Source of the DNA: RGIG8700 sp045648505 | GTDB lineage: Bacteria; Bacillota; Clostridia; RGIG6154 | Length of the DNA stretch: 22,428 nucleotides | Assembly: GCA_045648505.1 (NCBI GenBank) | Contig: JAZROD010000031.1 | Span: 1-22,428 of the forward strand | Reading direction: 5' to 3' | Shown: in pieces, positions 1 through 7,187 of the stretch | How positions within the stretch are numbered: the stretch's first letter is position 1 | Layout: each line of letters opens with the position of its first letter | Program-made: the position numbers and the translations under genes | The notes under the pieces: model-generated | Seen by the model: the letters and a program-made list of their open reading frames with translations, nothing else | Databases searched by the model: none | What the model was told of the DNA's origin: nothing

Positions 1-2
1 CA

Positions 3-779
3 ATTAGAGATTCAGTTAAAATTATGAATCCTCTTGGTGAAGACACTTCAATTATGAGAACATTCTCTCTCCCTTCAATGATGCAAGTTCTTGCTACTAA
101 CTATGCAAGTAGAAATATGAGTGCGAAAATGTTTGAAATTGCAACTGAATACATTAAAGTTGATGGTCAAGATTTACCAAATGAGCCAAAGAAAATTATT
201 ATCGGTGCTTATGGTGATGGTTACGATTACTTTGATTTAAAAGGTTCGGTTGAAGAATTGATTGAAGCGCTTAATATTAAAGATTATGACATTGAACCAG
301 TTTCAGATATTCCTTGGTATCACCCTGGTAGATGTGCTAAACTTTCTATCGGCGAAGATACTTTAGGTTACATTGGTGAAATTCATCCATTAGCAGTTAA
401 GAATTACGGCATTGGCGCAAAAGTTTATTGTGCAGACCTTTCATTTGATGTTCTCTTTAAAAATTCAGGTGCAGAAAAGGTTTATCATCAAATGCCTCGA
501 TTCCCTGCTACTTCTCGTGACTTGGCGCTTATTTGTGATAAAGACTTGCCTGTTGTTACAATGGAAAAAGCAATTAAAGGCGCTGCTGCTAAACTTATTG
601 AGCAAGTAAACCTTTTTGATGTTTACACAGGTAACCAAGTTGAAGAAGGTAAAAAGAGCGTTGCTTATAATATCGTTCTTCGTGCGGCTGACAGAACTCT
701 TACAGATGAAGAAACTGAAAGCGCAGTTAAGAAAATCTTAAAAGCACTTTCATCAGTAGGCGCAGAACTTAGAATGTAA
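3..779 (+). CDS. pheT: Phenylalanine--tRNA ligase beta subunit, C-terminal part (5' end outside window)
   Basis: This is the C-terminal 258 residues of the beta chain of the cytoplasmic alpha2/beta2 enzyme that charges tRNA-Phe. The reading frame is open from the window edge (first whole codon at base 3), so the gene is cut by the window, not truncated in nature. The motif NPLGEDTSIMRT, early in the fragment, is the conserved segment of the PheT catalytic-like domain. The last ~95 residues, with YHQMPRFPATSRDLAL and the ending AADRTLTDEE, form the FDX-ACB anticodon-binding domain that closes PheT. A perfect terminator follows the stop, so this is the last gene of its operon, presumably pheS-pheT. 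All five Gln codons are CAA, unlike the genes after position 3080. Confidence 0.96.
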   Translation: MRDSVKIMNPLGEDTSIMRTFSLPSMMQVLATNYASRNMSAKMFEIATEYIKVDGQDLPNEPKKIIIGAYGDGYDYFDLKGSVEELIEALNIKDYDIEPVSDIPWYHPGRCAKLSIGEDTLGYIGEIHPLAVKNYGIGAKVYCADLSFDVLFKNSGAEKVYHQMPRFPATSRDLALICDKDLPVVTMEKAIKGAAAKLIEQVNLFDVYTGNQVEEGKKSVAYNIVLRAADRTLTDEETESAVKKILKALSSVGAELRM

Positions 780-790
780 TTTAAACATAA

Positions 791-823
791 AAAACAAGCC
801 ATCAAACGATGGCTTGTTTTTTT
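791..823 (+). terminator. Rho-independent terminator of pheT
   Basis: A perfect 13-bp stem (791-803 with 808-820) has a 4-base AAAC loop, and its T-rich 3' arm runs into three more T. The A-rich 5' arm would also let it work on the minus strand. Confidence 0.93.
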
Positions 824-866
824 ACATAAACGAAAACGCATAACCAAATGGTAAAATGCAATCACC

Positions 867-909
867 GGGTAGTTGTATCAAAAAGTGCACTCCTGAGATA
901 TGACTACCT
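867..909. other. Intergenic hairpin of unknown role
   Basis: Bases 867-879 pair with 897-909 in a 13-bp stem that needs only three G-U pairs. The 17-base loop contains GTGCAC and ACTCCT. No T tract follows, so it is not an ordinary terminator. It lies in the 269-bp gap between pheT and the next gene, where I see no other gene. A second small hairpin (TTATAC/GTATAA) lies near 917-932. It could be a small RNA, an untranslated leader or a repeat remnant; the sequence does not decide. Confidence 0.5.
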
Positions 910-1048
910 ATTCCCTTTATACCAAAGTATAACATAAAAGGAAAATGAAATCAACAAAATTTAAGAAAAAATTCAATTTATTTGTACTGTTTATCGTACA
1001 CATAGTTGTGTAATATAAAATTAGAAAATGAATTTTGGAGGTATTACT

Positions 1049-1462
1049 ATGGGATTATTATTAGGACTCTTATTATTAGGCGGAATAGGTATAGGAAGTG
1101 CTATTTCAACAAATTCAAAGCAAGATAAAATGTTGAAACAAGCAGAAGAGGATTTTGAAGGGCAAAACACTTCTTCAGCAGACCCAAACGCAGAGTTTTT
1201 AAGAGCAAAAATTCGTTCTGAAGTGTTTAATGATTGGTACGGCAAGAGAAAATTGTACCCAAAAGAATATATTGCTTTTTTTGAATTGAACTCTAAAGAA
1301 CTACTTGGGTATCAAATATTTTTAATAAATAAAAAACAATGGGAACAAGGAGTTTGTCAATCACCTAAACAATTTTTTACACTTTCTGAATGGTCATATC
1401 CAAATTCGCCGGTTAAAAGAAAAATCAAACATTTTAACGAAACAGGAGAAATGATTTGGTAA
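1049..1462 (+). CDS. Hypothetical small protein with N-terminal hydrophobic segment
   Basis: I do not recognise this 137-residue protein. The ATG at 1049 is preferred over an in-frame ATG at 1028 because GGAGG at 1037-1041 sits 7 bases before it and would be inside the gene with the earlier start. Residues 1-20 are a Leu/Gly/Ile-rich stretch (MGLLLGLLLLGGIGIG), probably one membrane segment or uncleaved anchor. A charged region with KQAEEDFEGQ and a mixed Trp/Tyr-rich C-terminal half follow. No Cys suggests a lipoprotein and no catalytic motif is visible. All eight Gln codons are CAA, as in flanking pheT and metK, so it seems native to this stretch. It stands alone, between the pheT terminator and the metK promoter; an AT-only 8-bp hairpin at 1464-1486 follows it. 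Confidence 0.7.
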   Translation: MGLLLGLLLLGGIGIGSAISTNSKQDKMLKQAEEDFEGQNTSSADPNAEFLRAKIRSEVFNDWYGKRKLYPKEYIAFFELNSKELLGYQIFLINKKQWEQGVCQSPKQFFTLSEWSYPNSPVKRKIKHFNETGEMIW

Positions 1463-1500
1463 CAATTAAATTTAATATATTTAATTATCAAACATTTCCT

Positions 1501-1530
1501 ATTGACAAGTGTCAATAAGTAATATATAAT
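1501..1530 (+). promoter_or_regulatory. metK promoter with palindrome over the -35 box
   Basis: TTGACA (1502-1507) and TATAAT (1525-1530) are 17 bases apart, a perfect vegetative promoter. The -35 box lies inside a 16-bp palindrome at 1501-1516 (ATTGACA-AG-TGTCAAT), which could be an operator. Transcription would begin near 1537, just before the riboswitch. Confidence 0.85.
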
Positions 1531-1548
1531 AATATTCGTTGATAAAAT

Positions 1549-1645
1549 CCTTATCAAGAGTAGTGGAGGGAAAGGCCCTGTGAAACTACGGCAACCTGAC
1601 TTTATGTTAAGGTGCTAACTCCTGCAGATTTTCTGCGAGATGAGG
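1549..1645 (+). promoter_or_regulatory. SAM-I (S-box) riboswitch aptamer
   Basis: The classic S-box signatures occur in order: CTTATCAAGAG, GGAGGGA..GGCCCTGTGAAAC, CGGCAACC, GGTGCTAACTCCTGC and GAGATGAGG. Helix P1 forms between CCTTATC (1549-1555) and GATGAGG (1639-1645). The family binds S-adenosylmethionine and turns off downstream genes when SAM is plentiful. Placed before metK, it gives end-product feedback on SAM synthesis. Confidence 0.97.
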
Positions 1646-1659
1646 TTAAAATTAGACCT

Positions 1660-1694
1660 AAATCCGCAGGTAATTTTACTTGCGGATTTTTAAT
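1660..1694 (+). terminator. Riboswitch-controlled terminator before metK
   Basis: AAATCCGCA (1660-1668) pairs with TGCGGATTT (1681-1689), the stem extends inward by about four pairs, and a T-rich tail follows. A competing antiterminator can be drawn: CTGCG at 1633-1637, beside the P1 3' strand, pairs with CGCAG at 1665-1669, and AGGT (1643-1646) pairs with ACCT (1656-1659). This gives the usual S-box OFF switch when SAM is bound. Confidence 0.9.
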
Positions 1695-1741
1695 TTTTAA
1701 AAGGACTTTATCGCAATTTAATTTGAAAGGAATTTTAAAAA

Positions 1742-2917
1742 ATGAGAAAATTATTTACTTCTGAATCAGTTACTGAAGGACATCCTGATAAAGTTTGTGA
1801 TTTAGTTTCAGATTCTATTTTAGACGCTATGTTCGCTCAAGACCCATATTCTCGTGTCGCTTGTGAAACTTTTGCAACAACCGGCTCTGTTACTGTTATG
1901 GGTGAAATTACTACTAAAGCACAAGTTGATATTCCAACTATCGTTAGAGAAACTCTTTGCAAAATTGGTTATGACAGTGAAGCAGCAGGATTTAATGGTA
2001 ACACTTGCGCTGTTAACGTTTCACTTGATAAGCAGTCCCCTGATATTGCTATGGGTGTTGATAATTCTTTTGAGCTTAAAGGCGGCGAAGAAGATGAGCT
2101 TAATCAATTTGGCGCAGGCGACCAAGGTTTAATGTTTGGCTATGCTTGTAACGATACTGATGGTTATATGCCAATCGCAGCTTTCTATGCTCACAAACTT
2201 TGTGAAAAGTTGACCGAAGTTAGAAAAACTGGTGTACTCACCTATCTTCGTCCTGATGGTAAATCACAAGTTACTGTTGAATATGATGAATTTAACAACC
2301 CTGTTAGAATTGACGCAGTTGTTGTTTCAACTCAACATACAGAAGATATTGATACAGAATCTTTAAGAAAAGATGTAAAAGAATATATTATTGATACTGT
2401 TATTCCTGCAAGTTTGGTTGATGAAAATACAAAATATTTTATTAACCCAACTGGTAGATTTGTAATTGGTGGTCCTCAAGGTGATACAGGTCTTACAGGC
2501 AGAAAAATCATCGTTGACACTTATGGTGGTTATGCTCGTCACGGTGGTGGTGCTTTTTCAGGTAAAGACCCAACAAAAGTTGACCGTTCTGCAGCGTACA
2601 TGGCAAGATATGTTGCTAAAAACATTGTTGCAGCAGGCTTTGCTAAAAAATGCGAAGTTCAGCTTGCTTATGCTATCGGCGTTGCAAGACCTGTATCAGT
2701 TCTTGTTGATACATTCGGTACAGAAACAATCTCAAATGAAGAAATCGTAAGAAAAGTTGAAAAGTGCTTTGATATGAGACCTTCAAATATCATTGAAGAG
2801 CTTGACCTCAGAAGACCTATCTACAAACAGCTTGCAGCATACGGTCATATGGGAAGAGAAGATTTGGATGTTAAATGGGAAAAGACAGACAAAGTTGAAG
2901 CCCTCAAAAATGCTTAA
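1742..2917 (+). CDS. metK: S-adenosylmethionine synthetase (methionine adenosyltransferase)
   Basis: This cytoplasmic enzyme makes S-adenosylmethionine from methionine and ATP. At 391 residues it has the usual length. Signatures visible are GHPDKVCDLVSDSILD near the N-terminus (ATP and metal binding), the family hexapeptide GAGDQG near residue 122, GGPQGDTGLTGRKI near 245, and the glycine-rich GGGAFSGKDPTKVDRS loop after it. No key segment is missing. AAAGG at 1726-1730 precedes the ATG. It is the only gene directly under the S-box riboswitch. Its TAA stop is also the start of the palindromic element at 2916, and no conventional terminator follows, so read-through into the GH94 gene is possible. 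Seven of ten Gln codons are CAA. Confidence 0.99.
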   Translation: MRKLFTSESVTEGHPDKVCDLVSDSILDAMFAQDPYSRVACETFATTGSVTVMGEITTKAQVDIPTIVRETLCKIGYDSEAAGFNGNTCAVNVSLDKQSPDIAMGVDNSFELKGGEEDELNQFGAGDQGLMFGYACNDTDGYMPIAAFYAHKLCEKLTEVRKTGVLTYLRPDGKSQVTVEYDEFNNPVRIDAVVVSTQHTEDIDTESLRKDVKEYIIDTVIPASLVDENTKYFINPTGRFVIGGPQGDTGLTGRKIIVDTYGGYARHGGGAFSGKDPTKVDRSAAYMARYVAKNIVAAGFAKKCEVQLAYAIGVARPVSVLVDTFGTETISNEEIVRKVEKCFDMRPSNIIEELDLRRPIYKQLAAYGHMGREDLDVKWEKTDKVEALKNA

Positions 2918-3018
2918 ATTGTTAAATTTTGCGCATTTTGCACTAATAGCTCCGCTTGTGTACACAAAGTACACGGCACTTCGCATTAGCACAAACTGCA
3001 TCAAAATTATAACAATTT
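2916..3018. repeat. Long imperfect palindromic element, copy 1
   Basis: This 103-bp inverted repeat has its tip GTGTAC-ACAAA-GTACAC at 2958-2974. The outer arms, AAATTGTTAAATTTTG (2916-2931) and its complement with one bulged base (3002-3018), pair; CTAAT/ATTAG pairs in the middle. It starts on the metK stop codon. A diverged copy lies at 9259-9363. TTTGCGCATTTTG at 2928-2940 recurs at 3026-3038, perhaps a remnant of another copy. In RNA it would be one long hairpin between metK and the GH94 gene. Confidence 0.8.
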
Positions 3019-3080
3019 ACCAGGATTTGCGCATTTTGAACTTCTAATATTCAATTCTGCATTAAAAAAAGGAGATAGCT

Positions 3081-5354
3081 ATGTATAAATTTAACGAACA
3101 GAAAAAAGAAATAAGAATTGAAAAATACAACACACCAACACCTTGGATGAACTATCTTACAAACGGCGTGTTTACAACTATGATGTCACAGGCAGGCGGT
3201 GGTGTAGCATTTTATAAATCACCACAGATCTGGAGAATTAACCACTATAAATTCTTCCATGTGCCAACAGACAGAAGCGGTTTTTACAGCTTTATTAAAG
3301 ATGGCAACGATTACTGGTGTCCAACAAATGAACCATGTAAGAGCAAACCTGAAAAATGGGCTGCAACACATGGTATGGGTTATACAAAATTTGAGGCAGA
3401 AAAAAATGGCGTTAAAGCTCTTTCAACATACTTTGTAGGTGAATACGAAAACTGTCTTATCTGGAACATTAAGCTTACATCAGATACAGATAAGAAAATC
3501 AAAGTGTTCCCTTATGTTGAACTTGGTATGATGGAATTCATGAGAGAACTTCAGTGGCAGTGCTACAACAAACACCAGTTATCTGCTTATGATATGGGAG
3601 ATATCCTTGTTTATAAGTATGGTGTTGAAATGCAGCCAAAGCCTGATGAAACTCCACTTGTTTACTTTGCAGTTAACAAACCAATCAAAGGTTTTGACTG
3701 TGACAGAGATGAATTTATCGGTGCATACAGAAGTGAAGAAAATCCACAGAACATTGAAAACGGTGGTTGCACAAATTCAACACTTGCAGGCGGTGATCCT
3801 TGCTTTGCATTTGAAGTTGAGCTTGACCTTAAAGCAGGCAAAGAGACTGAACTTAATGTTTTCCTTGGTACAGCAATGACAGAAGAAGACATTAAGAAGA
3901 GTGTTGCACACTGCAGAGAAGAAGATTTTGTTGAAAAATCATTCAAGAAATTAAATGAACACTGGGAAGATTATTTAAGCAGATTTACTTGCGAAATTCC
4001 TGATAAAGATGCACAGACAATGATTAACGTATGGAATCCTTATCAGGCAGAAAAGAACTTCCTTTTCTCAAGAAATATTTCATATTATGCAACAGGTACA
4101 TTCAGAGGCGTTGGCGTAAGAGATACTGCACAGGATATTTTATCAATGGTTCCATTTGATTTAAGAAGAGCTAAAGATAAATTAAACCTCTTGTTCTCAC
4201 AGCAGTATAATGACGGTCACACAAACCATTACTGTTTCCCTACAGAAGGTTGGGAACCACTTGCAAGAATTCACTCAGACAACCATCTCTGGCTTGTTAT
4301 GACAACACATAACATTGTTATTGAAGAAGGTAACCTTGACTACTTAAGCGAAGAAGTTGAATACTTTGACGGCGGTAAAGGAACAGTTTGGGAACACATC
4401 AAAAAGTCTATTGAATTTACAATGGCTAACCTTGGCGGTCACGGATTCCCACTTATGCTTTCATCTGACTGGAACGATATGCTTTATAAAGTTTGCAGAG
4501 AAGGTAAGGGCGAAAGTATCTGGACTTCAATGCAGTTTGGTACAGTTCTCCGTATGATTGCAGAACTTGCAGAGCTTAAGGGTGAAGATGGAAGCAAATA
4601 CAGAGAAATTTATGAAGCACAGAAAAAGCTTGTTAACGAAATCGCTTGGGACGGCGAATGGTACAGAAGATGTATTACAGACAACGGAACATTCGTTGGT
4701 TCAAAAGAAGAACCACAGGCTAAAATCTGGCTTAATACACAGAGCTGGTCAGTTATTTCAGGCATGGGTGACAAGGGCGAAATGGCTATGGACAGTGTTA
4801 AGAAATACCTTGACACAGAACTTGGTATCAAGAAAATTCATCCATCAATGAAGGATTATCCTTCAAAAGAAGACCCACTTACATACTACAACAAAGGTTG
4901 CGGTGAAAATGGTAGTGTATTCTGTCACGCAAATACATGGGCAATTATTGCTGAATGTATGCTTGGCAGACCTGAAAATGCTTGGAAATATTACCATCAG
5001 CTTCTCCCAATGATTGCACAGGCTAAAGCAGGCGAATGGAGATATAAAGCAGAACCTTATGCTTATGCTTCAAACATCTTCGGACCTGAAAGTGATAAAT
5101 TCGGTCTTGCAAACGTTTCATGGCTTACAGGTACAGCTGCCTGGATGTATATTGCGGCAACACAGTACATTTTAGGTGTTAAAGCTAAATGGGACGGTCT
5201 TGAGATCGCTCCTTGTATGCCAAAAGACTGGAAAGATGTTAAGATTACAAGAAAATTCAGAGGTTGCACATACAATATCACAATCAAGAACCCTGAAAAT
5301 AAAGTGTTCGTTCCTCACGTTGAAGGAAGAACATCTTATGATGTTGAAGTTTAA
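3081..5354 (+). CDS. GH94 disaccharide phosphorylase (cellobiose phosphorylase-like)
   Basis: This 757-residue protein resembles GH94 enzymes, inverting phosphorylases that split a beta-linked disaccharide with phosphate into a sugar 1-phosphate and a free sugar. It has an N-terminal beta-sandwich (about 1-280; PTPWMNYLTNGVFTTMMSQA), a linker helix, an (alpha/alpha)6 barrel and a C-terminal beta part. Family landmarks are GVRDTAQD near residue 350, SDNHLWL, then DWND (463-466) where the general-acid Asp lies, GKGESIWTSMQFG, and a late AEPYAYASNIFGP/WLTGTAAWM block. No signal peptide is seen, so it acts in the cytoplasm on imported sugar. Substrate cannot be read with certainty: cellobiose is likeliest, laminaribiose or N-acetyl sugars possible. 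It is somewhat shorter than the ~800 residues usual for cellobiose phosphorylases. No sugar transporter is adjacent. GGAG at 3071-3074 sets the start. All of about 21 Gln codons are CAG, unlike metK. Confidence 0.88.
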   Translation: MYKFNEQKKEIRIEKYNTPTPWMNYLTNGVFTTMMSQAGGGVAFYKSPQIWRINHYKFFHVPTDRSGFYSFIKDGNDYWCPTNEPCKSKPEKWAATHGMGYTKFEAEKNGVKALSTYFVGEYENCLIWNIKLTSDTDKKIKVFPYVELGMMEFMRELQWQCYNKHQLSAYDMGDILVYKYGVEMQPKPDETPLVYFAVNKPIKGFDCDRDEFIGAYRSEENPQNIENGGCTNSTLAGGDPCFAFEVELDLKAGKETELNVFLGTAMTEEDIKKSVAHCREEDFVEKSFKKLNEHWEDYLSRFTCEIPDKDAQTMINVWNPYQAEKNFLFSRNISYYATGTFRGVGVRDTAQDILSMVPFDLRRAKDKLNLLFSQQYNDGHTNHYCFPTEGWEPLARIHSDNHLWLVMTTHNIVIEEGNLDYLSEEVEYFDGGKGTVWEHIKKSIEFTMANLGGHGFPLMLSSDWNDMLYKVCREGKGESIWTSMQFGTVLRMIAELAELKGEDGSKYREIYEAQKKLVNEIAWDGEWYRRCITDNGTFVGSKEEPQAKIWLNTQSWSVISGMGDKGEMAMDSVKKYLDTELGIKKIHPSMKDYPSKEDPLTYYNKGCGENGSVFCHANTWAIIAECMLGRPENAWKYYHQLLPMIAQAKAGEWRYKAEPYAYASNIFGPESDKFGLANVSWLTGTAAWMYIAATQYILGVKAKWDGLEIAPCMPKDWKDVKITRKFRGCTYNITIKNPENKVFVPHVEGRTSYDVEV

Positions 5355-5371
5355 TTTTCAACAAAAAAGTG

Positions 5372-5400
5372 TTGACTTTTTAAAAAAGTTGTGGTATCAT
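5372..5400 (+). promoter_or_regulatory. Promoter of the rpmH cluster
   Basis: TTGACT (5372-5377), a 17-base spacer and TATCAT (5395-5400) preceded by TGG, an extended -10. A roughly 95-base leader follows. In it ATCAT plus an A run (from 5409) can pair with a T run plus ATGAT (to about 5437), before the AGGAGG of rpmH. Confidence 0.8.
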
Positions 5401-5502
5401 ATCAAAGTATCATGAAAAAATGTGCGGTTTTTATGATGCAACTTTAAATTTGATAAATAAAATAATTGATTACATACGAAAACAACAGGAGGTGTATTCA
5501 AG

Positions 5503-5637
5503 ATGAAAAGAACATATCAGCCTAAGAAAAGACACAGAGCTAAGGAACATGGCTTCAGAAAAAGAATGGCTACTGCAAACGGCAGAAAGGTACTTGCAAG
5601 ACGCAGAGCTAAAGGTAGAGCTAAGTTATCAGCATAA
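5503..5637 (+). CDS. rpmH: 50S ribosomal protein L34
   Basis: This 44-residue, Lys/Arg-rich protein begins MKRTYQPKKRHRAKEHGFR and ends with the GRAKLSA tail usual for bacterial L34, a protein of the large ribosomal subunit. AGGAGG at 5487-5492 and the ATG at 5503 fix the start. It leads the conserved rpmH-rnpA-yidD-yidC-jag-mnmE-mnmG cluster. It has its own promoter and two hairpin terminators downstream, so it can be made in excess over rnpA, as is common for this gene pair. In many bacteria dnaA lies upstream in the opposite orientation; here a GH94 gene does. Confidence 0.98.
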   Translation: MKRTYQPKKRHRAKEHGFRKRMATANGRKVLARRRAKGRAKLSA

Positions 5638-5651
5638 TCTGATTGGTTTAT

Positions 5652-5678
5652 AAGGGCAGAGCCTGTCTCTGCCTTTTT
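5652..5678 (+). terminator. Terminator after rpmH
   Basis: GGCAGAG (5655-5661) pairs with CTCTGCC (5667-5673) around a 5-base loop, followed by TTTTT. It probably attenuates rather than blocks, since rnpA downstream has no clear promoter of its own. Confidence 0.87.
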
Positions 5679-5722
5679 AAACGTAGCTTTAAACAAAGAT
5701 GAAGAAAGCTAAAAGCTTTAGA

Positions 5723-5750
5723 GAGCGTGTTTTGAAGAGGCACGCTTTTT
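5723..5750 (+). terminator. Second, weaker hairpin terminator before rnpA
   Basis: AGCGTG (5724-5729) pairs with CACGCT (5741-5746) around an 11-base loop, followed by a run of T to 5750. With the stem at 5652 it gives two tandem attenuators between rpmH and rnpA. Confidence 0.6.
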
Positions 5751-5775
5751 GTGTAAATAAAAAGGTTTGAAAATT

Positions 5776-6096
5776 GTGAAAACTATTAAAGAAAATAAGC
5801 TTTTCAGAAGACTTTATTATAAAGGTAAAAAAGTTGTGGGAAAACAACTCGTTCTTTATTATCTTCCGACTAAAGAAGAACCACAGATAGGCTACACAGT
5901 TCGTAAGAAGGTTGGTAAAGCTGTGGTGAGAAACAAGGTCAGAAGAAGAATTAAAGAAAGCTTCAGAGCTTGCGAAAAAATGCTTAACAAGAAATGTAAT
6001 TTTGTTATTGTTGCAAGAACTTGTGCAGCTGATGCAACCTTTAAAGAGATTGACCTTTGTCTTAAAGAACTTCTTAAAAAAGCAGAACTCATATAA
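5776..6096 (+). CDS. rnpA: Ribonuclease P protein component
   Basis: This small basic protein (106 residues) assists the RNase P RNA in trimming the 5' leader of precursor tRNAs. The N-terminal pattern TIKENKLFRRLYYKGKK matches RnpA openings. RNKVRRRIKE around residue 58 is the conserved basic RNR helix that contacts the RNA. I choose the GTG at 5776: AAAGG at 5761-5765 lies 10 bases before it, whereas the in-frame TTG at 5767 is one base from that site. Its stop overlaps the yidD ATG by one base, so rnpA, yidD and yidC are probably translationally coupled. Expression likely depends on read-through of the rpmH terminators. Confidence 0.95.
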   Translation: MKTIKENKLFRRLYYKGKKVVGKQLVLYYLPTKEEPQIGYTVRKKVGKAVVRNKVRRRIKESFRACEKMLNKKCNFVIVARTCAADATFKEIDLCLKELLKKAELI

Positions 6097-6326
6097 TGAA
6101 AAGAATATTGATTGTTTTGGTTAAAGGATACAGAAAGTTTATATCCCCTTTGAAAAAACCGTGTTGCAGATTTTATCCAACTTGTTCGGCTTATACAATT
6201 GAAGCACTTGAAAAACACGGAGCCTACAGAGGAACAAAGCTTGCAATAAAACGCATTTTAAAATGCCATCCGTGGCACGAAGGCGGGTTTGACCCTGTGC
6301 CTGAAAAACTTAAAGGAGGAAAATAA
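6096..6326 (+). CDS. yidD: Membrane protein insertion efficiency factor YidD
   Basis: This 76-residue member of the YidD (DUF37) family is a small membrane-associated protein thought to help YidC insert proteins into the membrane. The conserved core is present: KGYRKFISPLKKPCCRFYPTCSAYTIEAL, with Cys at the CCRFYPTCS positions, then KRILKCHPWHEGGFDPVP at the C-terminal end. It shares one base with rnpA before it and one with yidC after it. The ribosome site AGGAGG for yidC is inside its last codons. The rnpA-yidD-yidC order is one of the best conserved in bacteria. Confidence 0.96.
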   Translation: MKRILIVLVKGYRKFISPLKKPCCRFYPTCSAYTIEALEKHGAYRGTKLAIKRILKCHPWHEGGFDPVPEKLKGGK

Positions 6327-7168
6327 TGGGAGCATTTTCATTATTAATAACAACACCGCTTGGTTATATTATAAGCTTTATTTATGACCTTGTGCAGAAT
6401 TACGGTTTTGCGATTATCATCTTTACTTTAATCGTAAAGATAATTATGTTACCGCTTGTTATCAAACAGCAGAAATCAACTGTTCAGATGCAGAAAATTC
6501 AGCCGGAACTTCAGGCAATTCAGAAAAAGTATGCAAATGATCAGCAAAGACTCAGTCAGGAAACAATGAAGCTTTATAAAAAGTATAACATCAACCCTGC
6601 AGGCGGATGTTTACCGCTTTTGATTCAGCTTCCTATTGTTTTTGGGCTTTATCAGGTTATCACAAGACCTATGCAGTACATTCTTCATATGGGAACTGAC
6701 CTTATACAGAAAGTTGCCGACATTTTAAAAGAGGGCGGTTTCATTACAGAAGCAGTTGCAAATTTTGCCACAAAGCAGAACCAGATTACTGTTGCAAGCT
6801 CAATGGCAGAAAATCTTGCTTTTGTTCAGGAAAAAGTTGGAAGCGCACTTTCAACACTTAATTTTGACTTTTTCGGTCTTGATTTATCATTAACACCATC
6901 ATTCTCACAGCCTTCAATTTTGTGGGTTATTCCTGTTTTGTCAGCAGTAACTGCTTATCTTTCAGGAAAAATCACAACAAAGCTTTCAGGAAATCAGCAG
7001 GCTGCAGAACAGATGAAGACAATGAACATCATGATGCCTTTAATGAGCGGATATTTCTGCTTCATTATGCCAACAGGTGTAGGTCTTTACTGGGTGATGA
7101 GTAATGTTGTACAGATTGTACAGCAGGTAGTTGTTACAAAAATTATGCTCAATAAACAAGATTTTTGA
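6326..7168 (+). CDS. yidC: Membrane protein insertase YidC/OxaA
   Basis: This 280-residue Gram-positive type YidC lacks the large periplasmic domain of proteobacterial homologues. It inserts membrane proteins alone or with SecYEG. Hydrophobic segments lie at about residues 20-45, 90-115, 185-210 and 230-260. FTLIVKIIMLPLVIKQQ carries the groove basic residue (Lys38, where many homologues have Arg), followed by the charged cytoplasmic hairpin MQKIQPELQAIQKKYAND. GGCLPLLIQLPIVFGLYQVI is the family signature. I see no lipobox Cys at the N-terminus, unlike SpoIIIJ of Bacillus. jag starts 19 bases downstream. Confidence 0.96.
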   Translation: MGAFSLLITTPLGYIISFIYDLVQNYGFAIIIFTLIVKIIMLPLVIKQQKSTVQMQKIQPELQAIQKKYANDQQRLSQETMKLYKKYNINPAGGCLPLLIQLPIVFGLYQVITRPMQYILHMGTDLIQKVADILKEGGFITEAVANFATKQNQITVASSMAENLAFVQEKVGSALSTLNFDFFGLDLSLTPSFSQPSILWVIPVLSAVTAYLSGKITTKLSGNQQAAEQMKTMNIMMPLMSGYFCFIMPTGVGLYWVMSNVVQIVQQVVVTKIMLNKQDF

Positions 7169-7187
7169 GCGAAAGGAGAATATAGCA

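Noticed and set aside
5355..5502. oriC with DnaA boxes upstream of rpmH
   Set aside because: No TTATCCACA-like 9-mers were found on either strand in this gap; only a promoter and leader are visible.
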